A DNA stretch of 18,471 nucleotides, taken from the NCBI RefSeq assembly GCF_035508675.1, contig NZ_DATJMN010000289.1, positions 1 through 18,471 of the forward strand, given 5' to 3'. Of the stretch, positions 1-6,189 are shown piece by piece (position 1 is the stretch's first letter; every line of letters begins with the position of its first letter). The position numbers and the translations under genes are program-made. A model generated the notes under the pieces. That model worked only from the letters and a program-made list of their open reading frames with translations. It searched no databases and was not told the origin of the DNA. Source of the DNA: Dyella_B sp035508675 (GTDB taxonomy: Bacteria; Pseudomonadota; Gammaproteobacteria; Xanthomonadales; Rhodanobacteraceae).

Positions 1-24
1 ATGCGAACCCCAACGTTGCCATGC
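1..24 (+). repeat. REP unit 1a (cut by window start)
   Basis: This is the 3' half of a REP palindrome in plus orientation. It carries the ACCCCAAC stem arm followed by the conserved GTTGCCATGC tail; the 5' GTAG head and GTTGGGGT arm lie outside the window. All 24 bases are identical to 1383-1406 of REP unit 2a, including the ATGC of the loop. It faces REP unit 1b tail to tail. Confidence 0.75.
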
Positions 25-25
25 A

Positions 26-70
26 GATGGCGATGTTGGGGTTCGGCGTCGCCTCACCGCCAACCTACGC
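26..70 (-). repeat. REP unit 1b, GTAG head, inverted mate of 1a
   Basis: Read on the minus strand, the unit has a GTAG head (CTAC at 65-68), a stem arm GTTGGCGGT, a loop containing GGC/GCC, a second arm ACCCCAAC and the ATCGCCAT tail. The stem is slightly imperfect. With unit 1a it forms an inverted pair whose GCCAT tails touch at about 20-28. It lies between the window start and the methyltransferase gene. Confidence 0.8.
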
Positions 71-127
71 AAGCTGGCTATCGGCATAGCTTAAAATCGG
101 CAACCCCATTCAAGGAAACAAACCCAC

Positions 128-970
128 GTGCCGCATTATCCCGGTCCTTTGCTGACACGCCCCACTGCCGAAGCACTGCTGGCCGGACACGACGCAGGCA
201 AGCCGGAATGGCACGGCTCGCTCGATCTGGGGCGATCGAACGGACATGCGCTACTGCGCGCCGATGACTGGCAGTGGCAAGAACAGGCCTACCCGTATCC
301 GCCCAAGTTGAAAGACCGCACGATCTACTACTGGGATGGCGATGCGTTTGCACCGGCATCGCGTTTTTCCGGCTCGCTGATCAAGCTGGTGCCCACCGAA
401 TGGGGTGCGCCCACCTTCGAGATCGATGGCATCAAGATGCTGCCCACGGCGAAGGAATCGCCGCTGGACGATGCGCGCCGCAAAGTCGCGCTGGTCGAGC
501 CGCGCGGCAAGCTGTTGCTGGATACCTGCGGCGGCTTGGGCTACTTCGCCGCCTGCTGCCTGGACGCGGGTGTGGCGAACATCCGCTCGTTCGAGAAAAA
601 CCCCGATGTTCTGTGGTTGCGTACGCTCAATCCGTGGTCGCCGGACCCGGACGACCCTGCCGGCAGCGGTCGCCTGGCGTTGACGCATGCCGACGTGCGG
701 GATGCGATCGCCCACATCGAAGACGCTTGCGTCGATGCCATCCTGCACGACCCGCCGCGCTTCGGCATTGCCGGCGACCTCTATTCGCAGGCGTTCTACG
801 ATCAACTCGCACGCGTGCTTCGCCGCGGCGGCCGCCTGTTCCATTACACCGGCAGCCCCAATAAGCTCACCAGCGACCGTGACGTGCCGCGCGAAGTGGC
901 GAAACGGTTGGAGAAAGCAGGCTTCAAGGCGCAGCAGGCACTGGATGGAGTGCTGGCGGTGCGACGTTGA
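128..970 (+). CDS. Class I SAM-dependent methyltransferase
   Basis: A 280-residue protein starting at GTG, with AAGGAA about ten bases upstream. The C-terminal half has the Rossmann methyltransferase signature. Motif I is LLDTCGGLGYFA (about 130-141), and the acidic residue in SFEKNP (about 154-159) would hold the ribose. ADVRD (about 188-192) fits motif III, and HDPPRFG (about 207-213) is the motif IV/catalytic loop. The N-terminal 110 residues contain the segment DRTIYYWDGDAFAP and probably form a substrate domain. The substrate is unknown: DPPxFG resembles N- or C-methylating enzymes and some spermidine synthase-like folds. A small unknown gene follows 45 bp downstream and may be co-transcribed. 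The family-level call is firm; the specific reaction is not. Confidence 0.85.
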   Translation: MPHYPGPLLTRPTAEALLAGHDAGKPEWHGSLDLGRSNGHALLRADDWQWQEQAYPYPPKLKDRTIYYWDGDAFAPASRFSGSLIKLVPTEWGAPTFEIDGIKMLPTAKESPLDDARRKVALVEPRGKLLLDTCGGLGYFAACCLDAGVANIRSFEKNPDVLWLRTLNPWSPDPDDPAGSGRLALTHADVRDAIAHIEDACVDAILHDPPRFGIAGDLYSQAFYDQLARVLRRGGRLFHYTGSPNKLTSDRDVPREVAKRLEKAGFKAQQALDGVLAVRR

Positions 971-1015
971 GCATGGCCATCACCGTAAGCAACCGCGCTA
1001 CCGCCAGGGGGCTCC

Positions 1016-1351
1016 ATGACGCCGCAGGACTTTGTATCCAAACTCGGTGCTGAAGTCGTCGACAAGAACTACGCGCTCTACCGCAGCCTGCTGCTCGACA
1101 CCAAGGCGAGCAGGGCACTTGATCCGTATTGGCAACGCGTCTTGACGCTTTTCAGCGAGCTGAGCGCCGATCAGCAGGAAGTGCTGCTGGAGCTTACCCG
1201 CCATGTGACGATCGACGCGGTCGCCAATGTGCTTGGCGTGATCGATGGGACCCATGCATTGGCCGATGCCGACGATGTCTTCCGGCTGACCTACGGCGGC
1301 CAGGCGCTTGAGGGCGATCTGCAAAGCACGTTTCTGGAATTGGCCGAGTAA
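1016..1351 (+). CDS. Small soluble protein of unknown function
   Basis: A 111-residue acidic protein with a strong ribosome-binding site (CAGGGGG) just before the ATG. I do not recognise a characterised family. The sequence looks mainly helical, with heptad-like leucines around SELSADQQEVLLELTRHV (about 47-64). A short segment VLGVIDGTHAL (about 73-83) and the C-terminus FLELAE follow. There is no signal peptide, membrane segment or cysteine cluster. It starts 45 bp after the methyltransferase gene on the same strand, so the two may form a unit. A REP pair follows its stop codon. Start position, ribosome-binding site and codon use make a real gene likely. Confidence 0.7.
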   Translation: MTPQDFVSKLGAEVVDKNYALYRSLLLDTKASRALDPYWQRVLTLFSELSADQQEVLLELTRHVTIDAVANVLGVIDGTHALADADDVFRLTYGGQALEGDLQSTFLELAE

Positions 1352-1361
1352 GCCGGGACCC

Positions 1362-1406
1362 GTGCAGGTTGGCGGTGAGCGCATGCGAACCCCAACGTTG
1401 CCATGC
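1362..1406 (+). repeat. REP unit 2a
   Basis: The head is GCAG (1364-1367, a one-base variant of GTAG), followed by arm GTTGGCGGT (1368-1376). The loop contains GCATGCGA, the second arm is ACCCCAAC (1389-1396) and the tail is GTTGCCATGC. The last 24 bases equal REP unit 1a. The unit sits between the convergent unknown gene (stop 1351) and the oxidoreductase gene (stop 1459), where it could also act as a bidirectional transcript end. Confidence 0.8.
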
Positions 1407-1412
1407 CAAAAA

Positions 1413-1450
1413 AAGCAATGTTGGAGGTTCGCCCCGGCCCACTCGCCGAA
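1413..1450 (-). repeat. REP unit 2b, degenerate inverted mate of 2a
   Basis: The tail and first arm are recognisable (GCAATGTTGGAGGTTCG on the plus strand), but the opposite arm has decayed to CACTCGCCGAAG and no GTAG head remains. Its position and orientation relative to 2a match those of 1b relative to 1a. An A7 run (about 1408-1414) separates the two units. Confidence 0.5.
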
Positions 1451-1458
1451 GCGACGAC

Positions 1459-2853
1459 TCAAGGCGCAGCAGCCAGATCCGACTGCCGCGCGGAACGCGT
1501 ATGCAACCGCGCCGCCAGTGCATGCGCCGCCACGCGAATTTCCGGCATCGCCGTACATTCCCACAAGTTGCCGCGCAGCAGCGAGCCGATGGCATGCAGG
1601 CCGTGCTGCACCTCGCCGGCCGCATTGATCAATTGGCCATCGGGCTGCGCCAACACGCCCAAGTGCAGCGGATCGGCCACGGCCAGACCATCCTGGAGCA
1701 GGCCGGAGAGCAGCGGGTGCTGCGCGTAGCCCACCGCGGTATCAAGCCCGGTGGCCTGCACCACAAGATCCGCTTGCAGCGTCGTCATCACCTGCTTGGC
1801 GCGCGAGCGAACGGTGACGTTCAATGGCCCTTCGCCATCCACTTCCAGCACGCGGGCCGCGTAAACCTGCAGGCGTCCTTCATCGCGCAACTGCTGGACA
1901 ATCTCACCGGGTTCCGGCGCCAGCCGATGCCGCGACGATTCCCATAACCATCGTATGTGCTGCAGGAATTGCCGGCGTTGGCGCGGCGTAAAAGCCTGCC
2001 AGAGCGTGGCGTTGATCGGGCGCATGCCATCGATCACGCTGCGCCAGTCCAGAGCCTGTTCTGCGCGGAACAAGCGGCGAATCTCGGCAAATATCGCGGC
2101 AGGGCCTGCGCATGCCATCAGCCTGGCGTTGAGTTCAGCCTGCTGCGGATAGGCATCGATGGGATGCAGCGGATGCACGAACGGCAACAAGCCATGCCGC
2201 GAGACGGCGACCAGTTCGATATCCGGCCAGCGAATCGACGCGGAGATGAGCGTGTCCACGGCCGTCAGTCCCGTACCGATCACGATCAGCCGGCGCGGCT
2301 GGATCGGGCGCTCGGTGAGACACCACGGGTCCAGCACATAGGCGCCGCTGGCAAGTGCGCGTTCGGACACCGTGCGCAGCGGGCGTGGCGTGAGGGCGCC
2401 GAGCGCAAGCACGACATGCTCCGCCATCACGTGCTCGCCGTTGTCCAGGGTAATCTCGTAGCCGCGATGCCTGGCGCGCAAGCGCGTGGCCATCGAGGGT
2501 GTGACCGCAAAGCGGCGGCCTCGCTGCTGCGCATGATGCAGGCGCTTGCTCAATTGCGCCTCGATGTATTCGCCGAACAGCCGGCGCGGCAGAAAACCGC
2601 CAGGACGCGAGCCTGGGCGATGACGGCCACTGTATTGCGCGAAATCCTCGTCCGCATCGGCATACAGCCCCATGCCGCTCGCGCGCACGTTGAGCAGATG
2701 ATGATCGTGCGTGGTGCCGTAGGCGACACCGCGGCCGGTGCCTTCCCGGCATCCCGTCACCCAGTGCAGGTGGTCCGGCGCCTCGTGCGCGAGCAGTGCA
2801 CCGAACACGGCCGCACCTGCCGCGCCGCCGCCGATGATTGCGATGTTTGCCAT
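1459..2853 (-). CDS. FAD/NAD(P)-binding oxidoreductase (NAD_binding_9 type)
   Basis: The protein has 464 residues from the chosen ATG at 2853, which puts the dinucleotide fold at the N-terminus, as in the family: MANIAIIGGGAAGAAVFG. The open frame runs on to 2985, but that extension overlaps the upstream cysteine dioxygenase gene and is low in complexity. Further signatures are GRGVAYGT followed by HHLLNV (about 40-56), LALGALTP (about 149-156), a second nucleotide site IGTGLTAVDT (about 192-201), QATGLDTAVGY and a C-terminal GSLLRGNLWECTAMPEIR block. This is the layout of uncharacterised FAD/NAD(P)-binding proteins such as E. coli YdhS. The start lies 28 bp after the cysteine dioxygenase stop, which suggests one transcript. 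The substrate is unknown; an oxidation step related to sulfur metabolism is only a contextual guess. Confidence 0.85.
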   Translation of the reverse strand: MANIAIIGGGAAGAAVFGALLAHEAPDHLHWVTGCREGTGRGVAYGTTHDHHLLNVRASGMGLYADADEDFAQYSGRHRPGSRPGGFLPRRLFGEYIEAQLSKRLHHAQQRGRRFAVTPSMATRLRARHRGYEITLDNGEHVMAEHVVLALGALTPRPLRTVSERALASGAYVLDPWCLTERPIQPRRLIVIGTGLTAVDTLISASIRWPDIELVAVSRHGLLPFVHPLHPIDAYPQQAELNARLMACAGPAAIFAEIRRLFRAEQALDWRSVIDGMRPINATLWQAFTPRQRRQFLQHIRWLWESSRHRLAPEPGEIVQQLRDEGRLQVYAARVLEVDGEGPLNVTVRSRAKQVMTTLQADLVVQATGLDTAVGYAQHPLLSGLLQDGLAVADPLHLGVLAQPDGQLINAAGEVQHGLHAIGSLLRGNLWECTAMPEIRVAAHALAARLHTRSARQSDLAAAP

Positions 2854-2881
2854 GGGGATGGGCCTTTTTTCGTGGGTGGGG

Positions 2882-3463
2882 TCAGGCGAGCGAGGTTTCG
2901 CGCGCCGTGGTGTGGCATTCCGACGTCCACTGCCCATCACGCTGATGATAGCTGCGGTACCGGTTGAGTTCGCCGCCATAAACATGCAGCGACAGTGCCA
3001 GGCGATTGCGGGAAAAATTGCGGCAGCGATGCGCGTAATCCGTATCGGAAAACGCTACGTAGTCACCCACGCCGGCGACCAGGCTGTGCTTGGGCGTGAG
3101 GTGCATGGCTGGCTGCGCGACGAGCTGGAACGATTCCACCTCCAGCACGCCATCCAGCACGAATTCCATGCCCCACAATTCATCGTGATCGTGGATGGGC
3201 GTGGCGTAGGCGGGCGGCCATACGATCAGCAAGGCTTCGTATGCCTTGCTTGCGCCCAGCTGCATGCGCCGATACGTGGATGGCGAGGACGCTGAAGACA
3301 GCTCCGCCGCACGTGGGCAGCCCTGCCACGCAGCTACCTGCGCAAGTGCTTCGGCAATCCGGCTTGCAATGGGCTCCCCTGTTTGCTTGATGCATGCATC
3401 AACGGTGTCAAGGACACGCTTGCGCCATGCAGCAGTGGCAGCGGTGAGTGCGTCGTCGTACAT
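2882..3463 (-). CDS. Cysteine dioxygenase, Arg-type bacterial
   Basis: A 193-residue cupin expected to oxidise L-cysteine to cysteine sulfinate with Fe(II) and O2. Ungapped comparison with remembered mammalian CDO numbering (offset +5) fits every key site. Iron ligands are H91, H93 (PIHDHDELWG) and H145. The second-shell triad is S158, H160, Y162 (SLHVYGG). The carboxylate-binding arginine is R65, in YRRM. Gly98 stands where mammals have the cross-linked Cys93, as usual in bacteria. Arginine rather than glutamine favours cysteine over 3-mercaptopropionate. The start was set at the ATG at 3463 because CAGGAG precedes it at good spacing; an in-frame start at 3493 lacks such a site. It is first in a probable two-gene operon with the FAD oxidoreductase. 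Confidence 0.88.
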   Translation of the reverse strand: MYDDALTAATAAWRKRVLDTVDACIKQTGEPIASRIAEALAQVAAWQGCPRAAELSSASSPSTYRRMQLGASKAYEALLIVWPPAYATPIHDHDELWGMEFVLDGVLEVESFQLVAQPAMHLTPKHSLVAGVGDYVAFSDTDYAHRCRNFSRNRLALSLHVYGGELNRYRSYHQRDGQWTSECHTTARETSLA

Positions 3464-3675
3464 CAGTGGCTCCTGGTGTTGGCGTACTCGCAATCAAGAC
3501 AACCACAGGTCGCGTTAAAGATGCGCTAGAAGCTCACGAACAAACGGCACGTCCTTATGCATTTTCCGCTGGATGGGAGTGCGTTGTGAATGCGTTGTTC
3601 AAAAGTAGTTCGCGTGCGCGATGCACTAAGAGGGCAATCGTCTTACGTCATAGGTTTATCCGATCACGCGTCCCC

Positions 3676-3714
3676 GTGGGTTGGGGTGAGCTTGCGAACC
3701 CCAACGTCGCCATG
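3676..3714 (+). repeat. REP unit 3, left bracket of the RAYT gene
   Basis: Head GTGG (3676-3679), perfect stem GTTGGGGT/ACCCCAAC (3680-3687 with 3698-3705), loop GAGCTTGCGA and tail GTCGCCATG. It differs from the reverse complement of REP unit 4a at only two positions over 39 bases, including the same loop, so these two are a matched inverted pair around the transposase. Confidence 0.88.
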
Positions 3715-3755
3715 TAGAACCTACGAGAGGTATCGACTTTGCCCAGGAAGGCAAC

Positions 3756-4286
3756 ATGCGCTATCGACGCGTAAAAATCCCCGGTGGTACTTTCTTCTTC
3801 ACGATCAATCTGGCCGATCGCCGTAGCACGCTGTTAACCGATTGCATCGCCTCGTTACGCGAGGCCGTCAGAACGGTAAAGCTGCGCCATCCCTGTCACA
3901 TCCATGCCTGGGTGGTGCTTCCCGAGCACATGCATGCCATCTGGACCATGCCAGGCGAAGATGACGACTATTCGATGCGCTGGATGCTGATCAAGCAACG
4001 GTTCTCAAGAGCCATCGCATCGTACGAGAGGGTAAACGCTTCAAAACGACGCAAAGGCGAGCGTGGTGTTTGGCAGCGGCGGTTCTGGGAGCACCAGATC
4101 AGAGATGATATTGATCTAGGGCACCACATAGATTACGTGCATATCAACCCGGTGAAGCACGGCTATGTCGAGCGCGCCAGCGCTTGGCCATATTCGTCGA
4201 TTCACCAATATATTCGACGAGGCGATCTTGCGCCGGATTGGGCGTGTGATCCCGATTTGCATGAGCTCGCTGGGGAACGGCTGTGA
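3756..4286 (+). CDS. REP-associated tyrosine transposase (RAYT, Y1/IS200-like)
   Basis: A 176-residue single-strand DNA transposase, full length for the family and without frameshift. Its N-terminus RYRRVKIPGGTFFFTINLADR is typical of this group. The metal-binding HUH pair is H58-M-H60 in LPEHMHAIW. The nucleophilic tyrosine is most likely Y127 in IDYVHINPVKHGYV, a signature shared by RAYTs, and ASAWPYSS (about 141-148) is the other family hallmark. AGGAAGG lies upstream of the ATG. RAYTs cut and rejoin REP hairpins at the GTAG head and are thought to spread REPs, usually as single domesticated genes. The flanking REPs 3 and 4a support that role here. Confidence 0.93.
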   Translation: MRYRRVKIPGGTFFFTINLADRRSTLLTDCIASLREAVRTVKLRHPCHIHAWVVLPEHMHAIWTMPGEDDDYSMRWMLIKQRFSRAIASYERVNASKRRKGERGVWQRRFWEHQIRDDIDLGHHIDYVHINPVKHGYVERASAWPYSSIHQYIRRGDLAPDWACDPDLHELAGERL

Positions 4287-4302
4287 TGAGCGGCGTTGTT
4301 AT

Positions 4303-4342
4303 GCATGGCGATGTTGGGGTTCGCAAGCTCACCCCAACCTAC
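4303..4342 (-). repeat. REP unit 4a, right bracket of the RAYT gene
   Basis: On the minus strand: head GTAG (CTAC at 4339-4342), stem GTTGGGGT/ACCCCAAC (plus-strand arms 4313-4320 and 4331-4338), loop GAGCTTGCGA and tail ATCGCCATGC. The eight-pair stem is perfect. It starts 17 bases after the RAYT stop codon. Confidence 0.9.
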
Positions 4343-4349
4343 TCGCTGC

Positions 4350-4392
4350 GTAGGTTGGGGTGAGGCGCAGCCGAACCCCAACGTCGCCATGC
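4350..4392 (+). repeat. REP unit 4b, head to head with 4a
   Basis: Head GTAG (4350-4353), perfect stem GTTGGGGT (4354-4361) with ACCCCAAC (4375-4382), a loop with an inner GGC/GCC pairing, and tail GTCGCCATGC. Its loop differs from that of 4a, so it is probably an independent copy. Only seven bases separate the two GTAG heads. It lies between the RAYT gene and the 3' end of the convergent hydrolase gene. Confidence 0.9.
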
Positions 4393-4429
4393 GTATGCCC
4401 ACCGGATGCTGGCCTAGAAATGCCGCTGC

Positions 4430-5284
4430 TCACACCGCAAAAAAATCACGGATAGCTCGCGCAATCTCCTTCGCATGCGTTTCGAGCGCGAAATGCCCGG
4501 TATCGAAAAACGTGACCTTGGCTTGCGGAATATCGCGCTTGAACGCTTCCGCACCGGCTGGCAAAAAGAACGGATCGTGCTTGCCCCACACGGCCAGGAA
4601 ACGCGGACGATGGGTGCGGAAGTAGGTTTGGAAAGCAGGGTAGAGCGCTACGTTGCTCTGGTAATCCAGGAAAAGGTCCAGTTGCACGTCATCGGCGCCG
4701 TGGCGCGCAAGATAATAGTTGTCGAGCGCGATGCCGTCCGGTGACACCGCCGATTCATCCGGCACGCCATGCGTGTATTGCCAGCGGGTGGTTTCCGGCG
4801 CCAGGAAGGCGCGCAAGGCTTCGCGGTTGGCTTGCGACGGATTTTGCCAATACGCGCGAATCGGGTTCCAGCCGTCGCTCAAGCCTTCTTCATAGGCATT
4901 GCCGTTTTGCGAAATGATGGCGGTGATGCGTTCCGGATGTTTTACCGCCAGGCGAAAACCGGTCGGTGCGCCGTAATCGAACACATAGACCGCAAAGCGA
5001 TCCAAGCCCACCACTTCCGTGAAACGGTCGATCACCTGCGCAATATGGTCGAAGGTGTAGCCGAACTGCTCGCGCGGCGGCATCTCCGTTTGGCCAAAGC
5101 CGGGCAGGTCGGGCGCAATGAGGTGGAAGTCTTCGCTCAACAGCGGAATCAGGTCGCGGAACATGTGTCCCGAGCTGGGGAAGCCATGCAGCAACAGCAG
5201 CTTGGGTTTATCGGCCGAACCTGCTTCGCGATAAAAAACTTTCAGGCCGTCGACGTCGGCGTAGCGATAACGAAGGGTGGACAT
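4430..5284 (-). CDS. Alpha/beta hydrolase, dehalogenase/epoxide hydrolase-like
   Basis: A 284-residue protein, the usual length of this family. The ATG at 5284 was chosen because AAAGGAG stands at ideal spacing; the longer open frame to 5533 lies inside the upstream gene. HGFPSS (33-38) supplies the oxyanion hole and DLPGFGQT (59-66) is a conserved turn. The nucleophile elbow VFDYGAP places Asp103 where serine hydrolases have Ser. A likely acid is D237 in WGKHDPFF, and the histidine is H264 in DTGHFALE. An aspartate nucleophile points to the haloalkane dehalogenase/epoxide hydrolase branch, but the substrate cannot be read from the sequence. It is second gene of a probable operon, 56 bp after the other hydrolase. 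Confidence 0.88.
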   Translation of the reverse strand: MSTLRYRYADVDGLKVFYREAGSADKPKLLLLHGFPSSGHMFRDLIPLLSEDFHLIAPDLPGFGQTEMPPREQFGYTFDHIAQVIDRFTEVVGLDRFAVYVFDYGAPTGFRLAVKHPERITAIISQNGNAYEEGLSDGWNPIRAYWQNPSQANREALRAFLAPETTRWQYTHGVPDESAVSPDGIALDNYYLARHGADDVQLDLFLDYQSNVALYPAFQTYFRTHRPRFLAVWGKHDPFFLPAGAEAFKRDIPQAKVTFFDTGHFALETHAKEIARAIRDFFAV

Positions 5285-5340
5285 GGCAGCTCTCCTTTGA
5301 GATGCACGGTGGATACGTGGAAGGGCGTGACCGGTGGCAG

Positions 5341-6033
5341 TCAGCGTTGGCCGTGCTTGATCGCATCGGCAATAAGGTTCGCGACGAGCGCTGGCGCGGT
5401 GACCTGCGGTACGTGATCGACAGGATAGGCGCGGACGTGCGCTTGCATGCGCTCGGCCATGAAGCGCTGCGTCTGTTGCGGAATCATGTAGTCCTGCTCG
5501 GCCAGCAGGTACCAGGACGGCACGCGCTTCCAAAGCGGCGCGCCAACCGCAACGGTGATGCTTGCCGGCGAAATGGGCGGCTGTGTGGCAGCGAGCGCCT
5601 GTTGTTCTTCCGGCGTGGCATGTTGCGCAAACGCCGCTGCGAAGGCTTCCTGCGGGAGCCGGATCCAGCCATCGCCATCCGGTGCCAGCCTGGGCACCTT
5701 GGCATCGTGCTCATGGCGATAGAACACATCGGCCACGGTTTCTCCCTGGTCTGGCGCGATTCCCGCGATATAGACCAGCCCCTGCACCTTGGCGCTTTGG
5801 GTGGAAGCGATCACCGCGCCGGCATAGGCATGGCCAGCGAGCACAACCGGCTCCTCGATCTGCGCCAGCGCCTGGTCCAGCGCCGCCGTATCGTCGGCAA
5901 GCGAGGAAAGCGGTAGCGTAGCTGTAACCACATTGATGTCGTTATGCTGGAGAAGGCGAACGACCTTTGCCCAAGCCGCCTCGCCAGCCCATGCGCCATG
6001 GACAAGTATCGCCGTTGCTGTCTTTATGCTCAT
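5341..6033 (-). CDS. Alpha/beta hydrolase-fold protein lacking the nucleophile serine
   Basis: A 230-residue protein beginning MSIKTATAILVHGAWAG, with AGAGGAAC upstream. The fold markers are the oxyanion motif LVHGAW (10-15), the strand VVLAGHAYAGAVIAS (63-77), AEQDYMIP with D181, and VDHVPQVTAP with H207. The elbow is GHAYAG instead of GHSYGG, so Ala69 occupies the nucleophile position; the codon is GCC and the surrounding frame is intact. The protein may be a non-hydrolytic member such as a lyase, use a different residue, or have lost activity. The family is related to small esterases and RutD-like proteins. It is first gene of the minus-strand pair and divergent from the CGNR regulator. 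Confidence 0.85.
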   Translation of the reverse strand: MSIKTATAILVHGAWAGEAAWAKVVRLLQHNDINVVTATLPLSSLADDTAALDQALAQIEEPVVLAGHAYAGAVIASTQSAKVQGLVYIAGIAPDQGETVADVFYRHEHDAKVPRLAPDGDGWIRLPQEAFAAAFAQHATPEEQQALAATQPPISPASITVAVGAPLWKRVPSWYLLAEQDYMIPQQTQRFMAERMQAHVRAYPVDHVPQVTAPALVANLIADAIKHGQR

Positions 6034-6095
6034 TTTTGCCGTTCCTCTCGCAGGCTCTTGGATGGGTTGGAGGCGGCCAGGGATTGAAAAGTGGC

Positions 6096-6124
6096 TAACC
6101 GCCTAAACTTCGATTAGGAGGTTA
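6096..6124. promoter_or_regulatory. Candidate operator: inverted repeat TAACCGCCTAA / TTAGGAGGTTA
   Basis: Two 11-base arms (6096-6106 and 6114-6124) are complementary except for one mismatch, with a seven-base spacer. A third half-site AGGCGGTTA at 6157-6165 is an exact inverted copy of the first nine bases. The right arm overlaps the predicted -10 of the minus-strand hydrolase promoter, and the third half-site overlaps the -10 of the regulator promoter. Binding by the adjacent CGNR protein is an inference. Confidence 0.5.
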
Positions 6125-6147
6125 TTGCTGCAAAAGTAACTTGTCAA
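6119..6147 (-). promoter_or_regulatory. Predicted promoter of the hydrolase operon
   Basis: On the minus strand a perfect -35 hexamer TTGACA (6147-6142) is followed after 17 bases by TAACCT (6124-6119), a weak -10. A weak -10 with a perfect -35 fits a regulated promoter. It starts about 85 bp upstream of the ATG at 6033. Confidence 0.4.
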
Positions 6148-6169
6148 GTCAATTTAAGGCGGTTACTTT
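6141..6169 (+). promoter_or_regulatory. Predicted promoter of the CGNR regulator gene
   Basis: TTGTCA (6141-6146), 17 bases, then TACTTT (6164-6169). The -35 is within the palindrome ACTTGTCAAGT (6139-6149), so the two divergent promoters share the same -35 box. AAAGTAAC (6133-6140) and GTTACTTT (6162-6169) form a further perfect inverted repeat around it. The predicted transcript would start only about 14 bases before the ATG. Confidence 0.35.
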
Positions 6170-6189
6170 GCCCGCCAGGAGACAACCCC

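Larger units (their letters stand above)
3676..4342 (+). mobile_element. REPtron: RAYT gene between inverted REP hairpins
   Basis: The unit comprises REP unit 3, the RAYT gene and REP unit 4a. Both REPs point their GCCAT tails inward and their GTRG heads outward, and both share the loop GAGCTTGCGA that no other REP here has. This is the arrangement known for REP-associated transposases, which recognise the GTAG head and hairpin. I see no target-site duplication and no separate terminal inverted repeats. The boundaries are therefore the outer REP edges and are an inference. Confidence 0.75.

Noticed and set aside
1957..2967. Long open frame (336 codons) antisense to the FAD oxidoreductase gene
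   Set aside because: It is a GC-rich shadow: low-complexity, Arg/Ala/His-rich translation with no family features, while the minus strand encodes a clear flavoprotein.
2854..2985. 44-residue N-terminal extension of the FAD oxidoreductase
   Set aside because: It overlaps the end of the cysteine dioxygenase gene and places low-complexity residues before the nucleotide-binding strand, which normally lies at the very N-terminus.
3718..3725. AACCTACG directly after REP unit 3, like the end of a minus-oriented REP
   Set aside because: Only eight bases match and no stem arm is present, so it cannot be told from chance. It might be a remnant of a deleted mate.
1..4392. Possibility that the repeated GTTGGGGT palindromes form a CRISPR array
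   Set aside because: The units occur in both orientations, are widely spaced and are separated by genes; there are no regular spacers and no cas genes.
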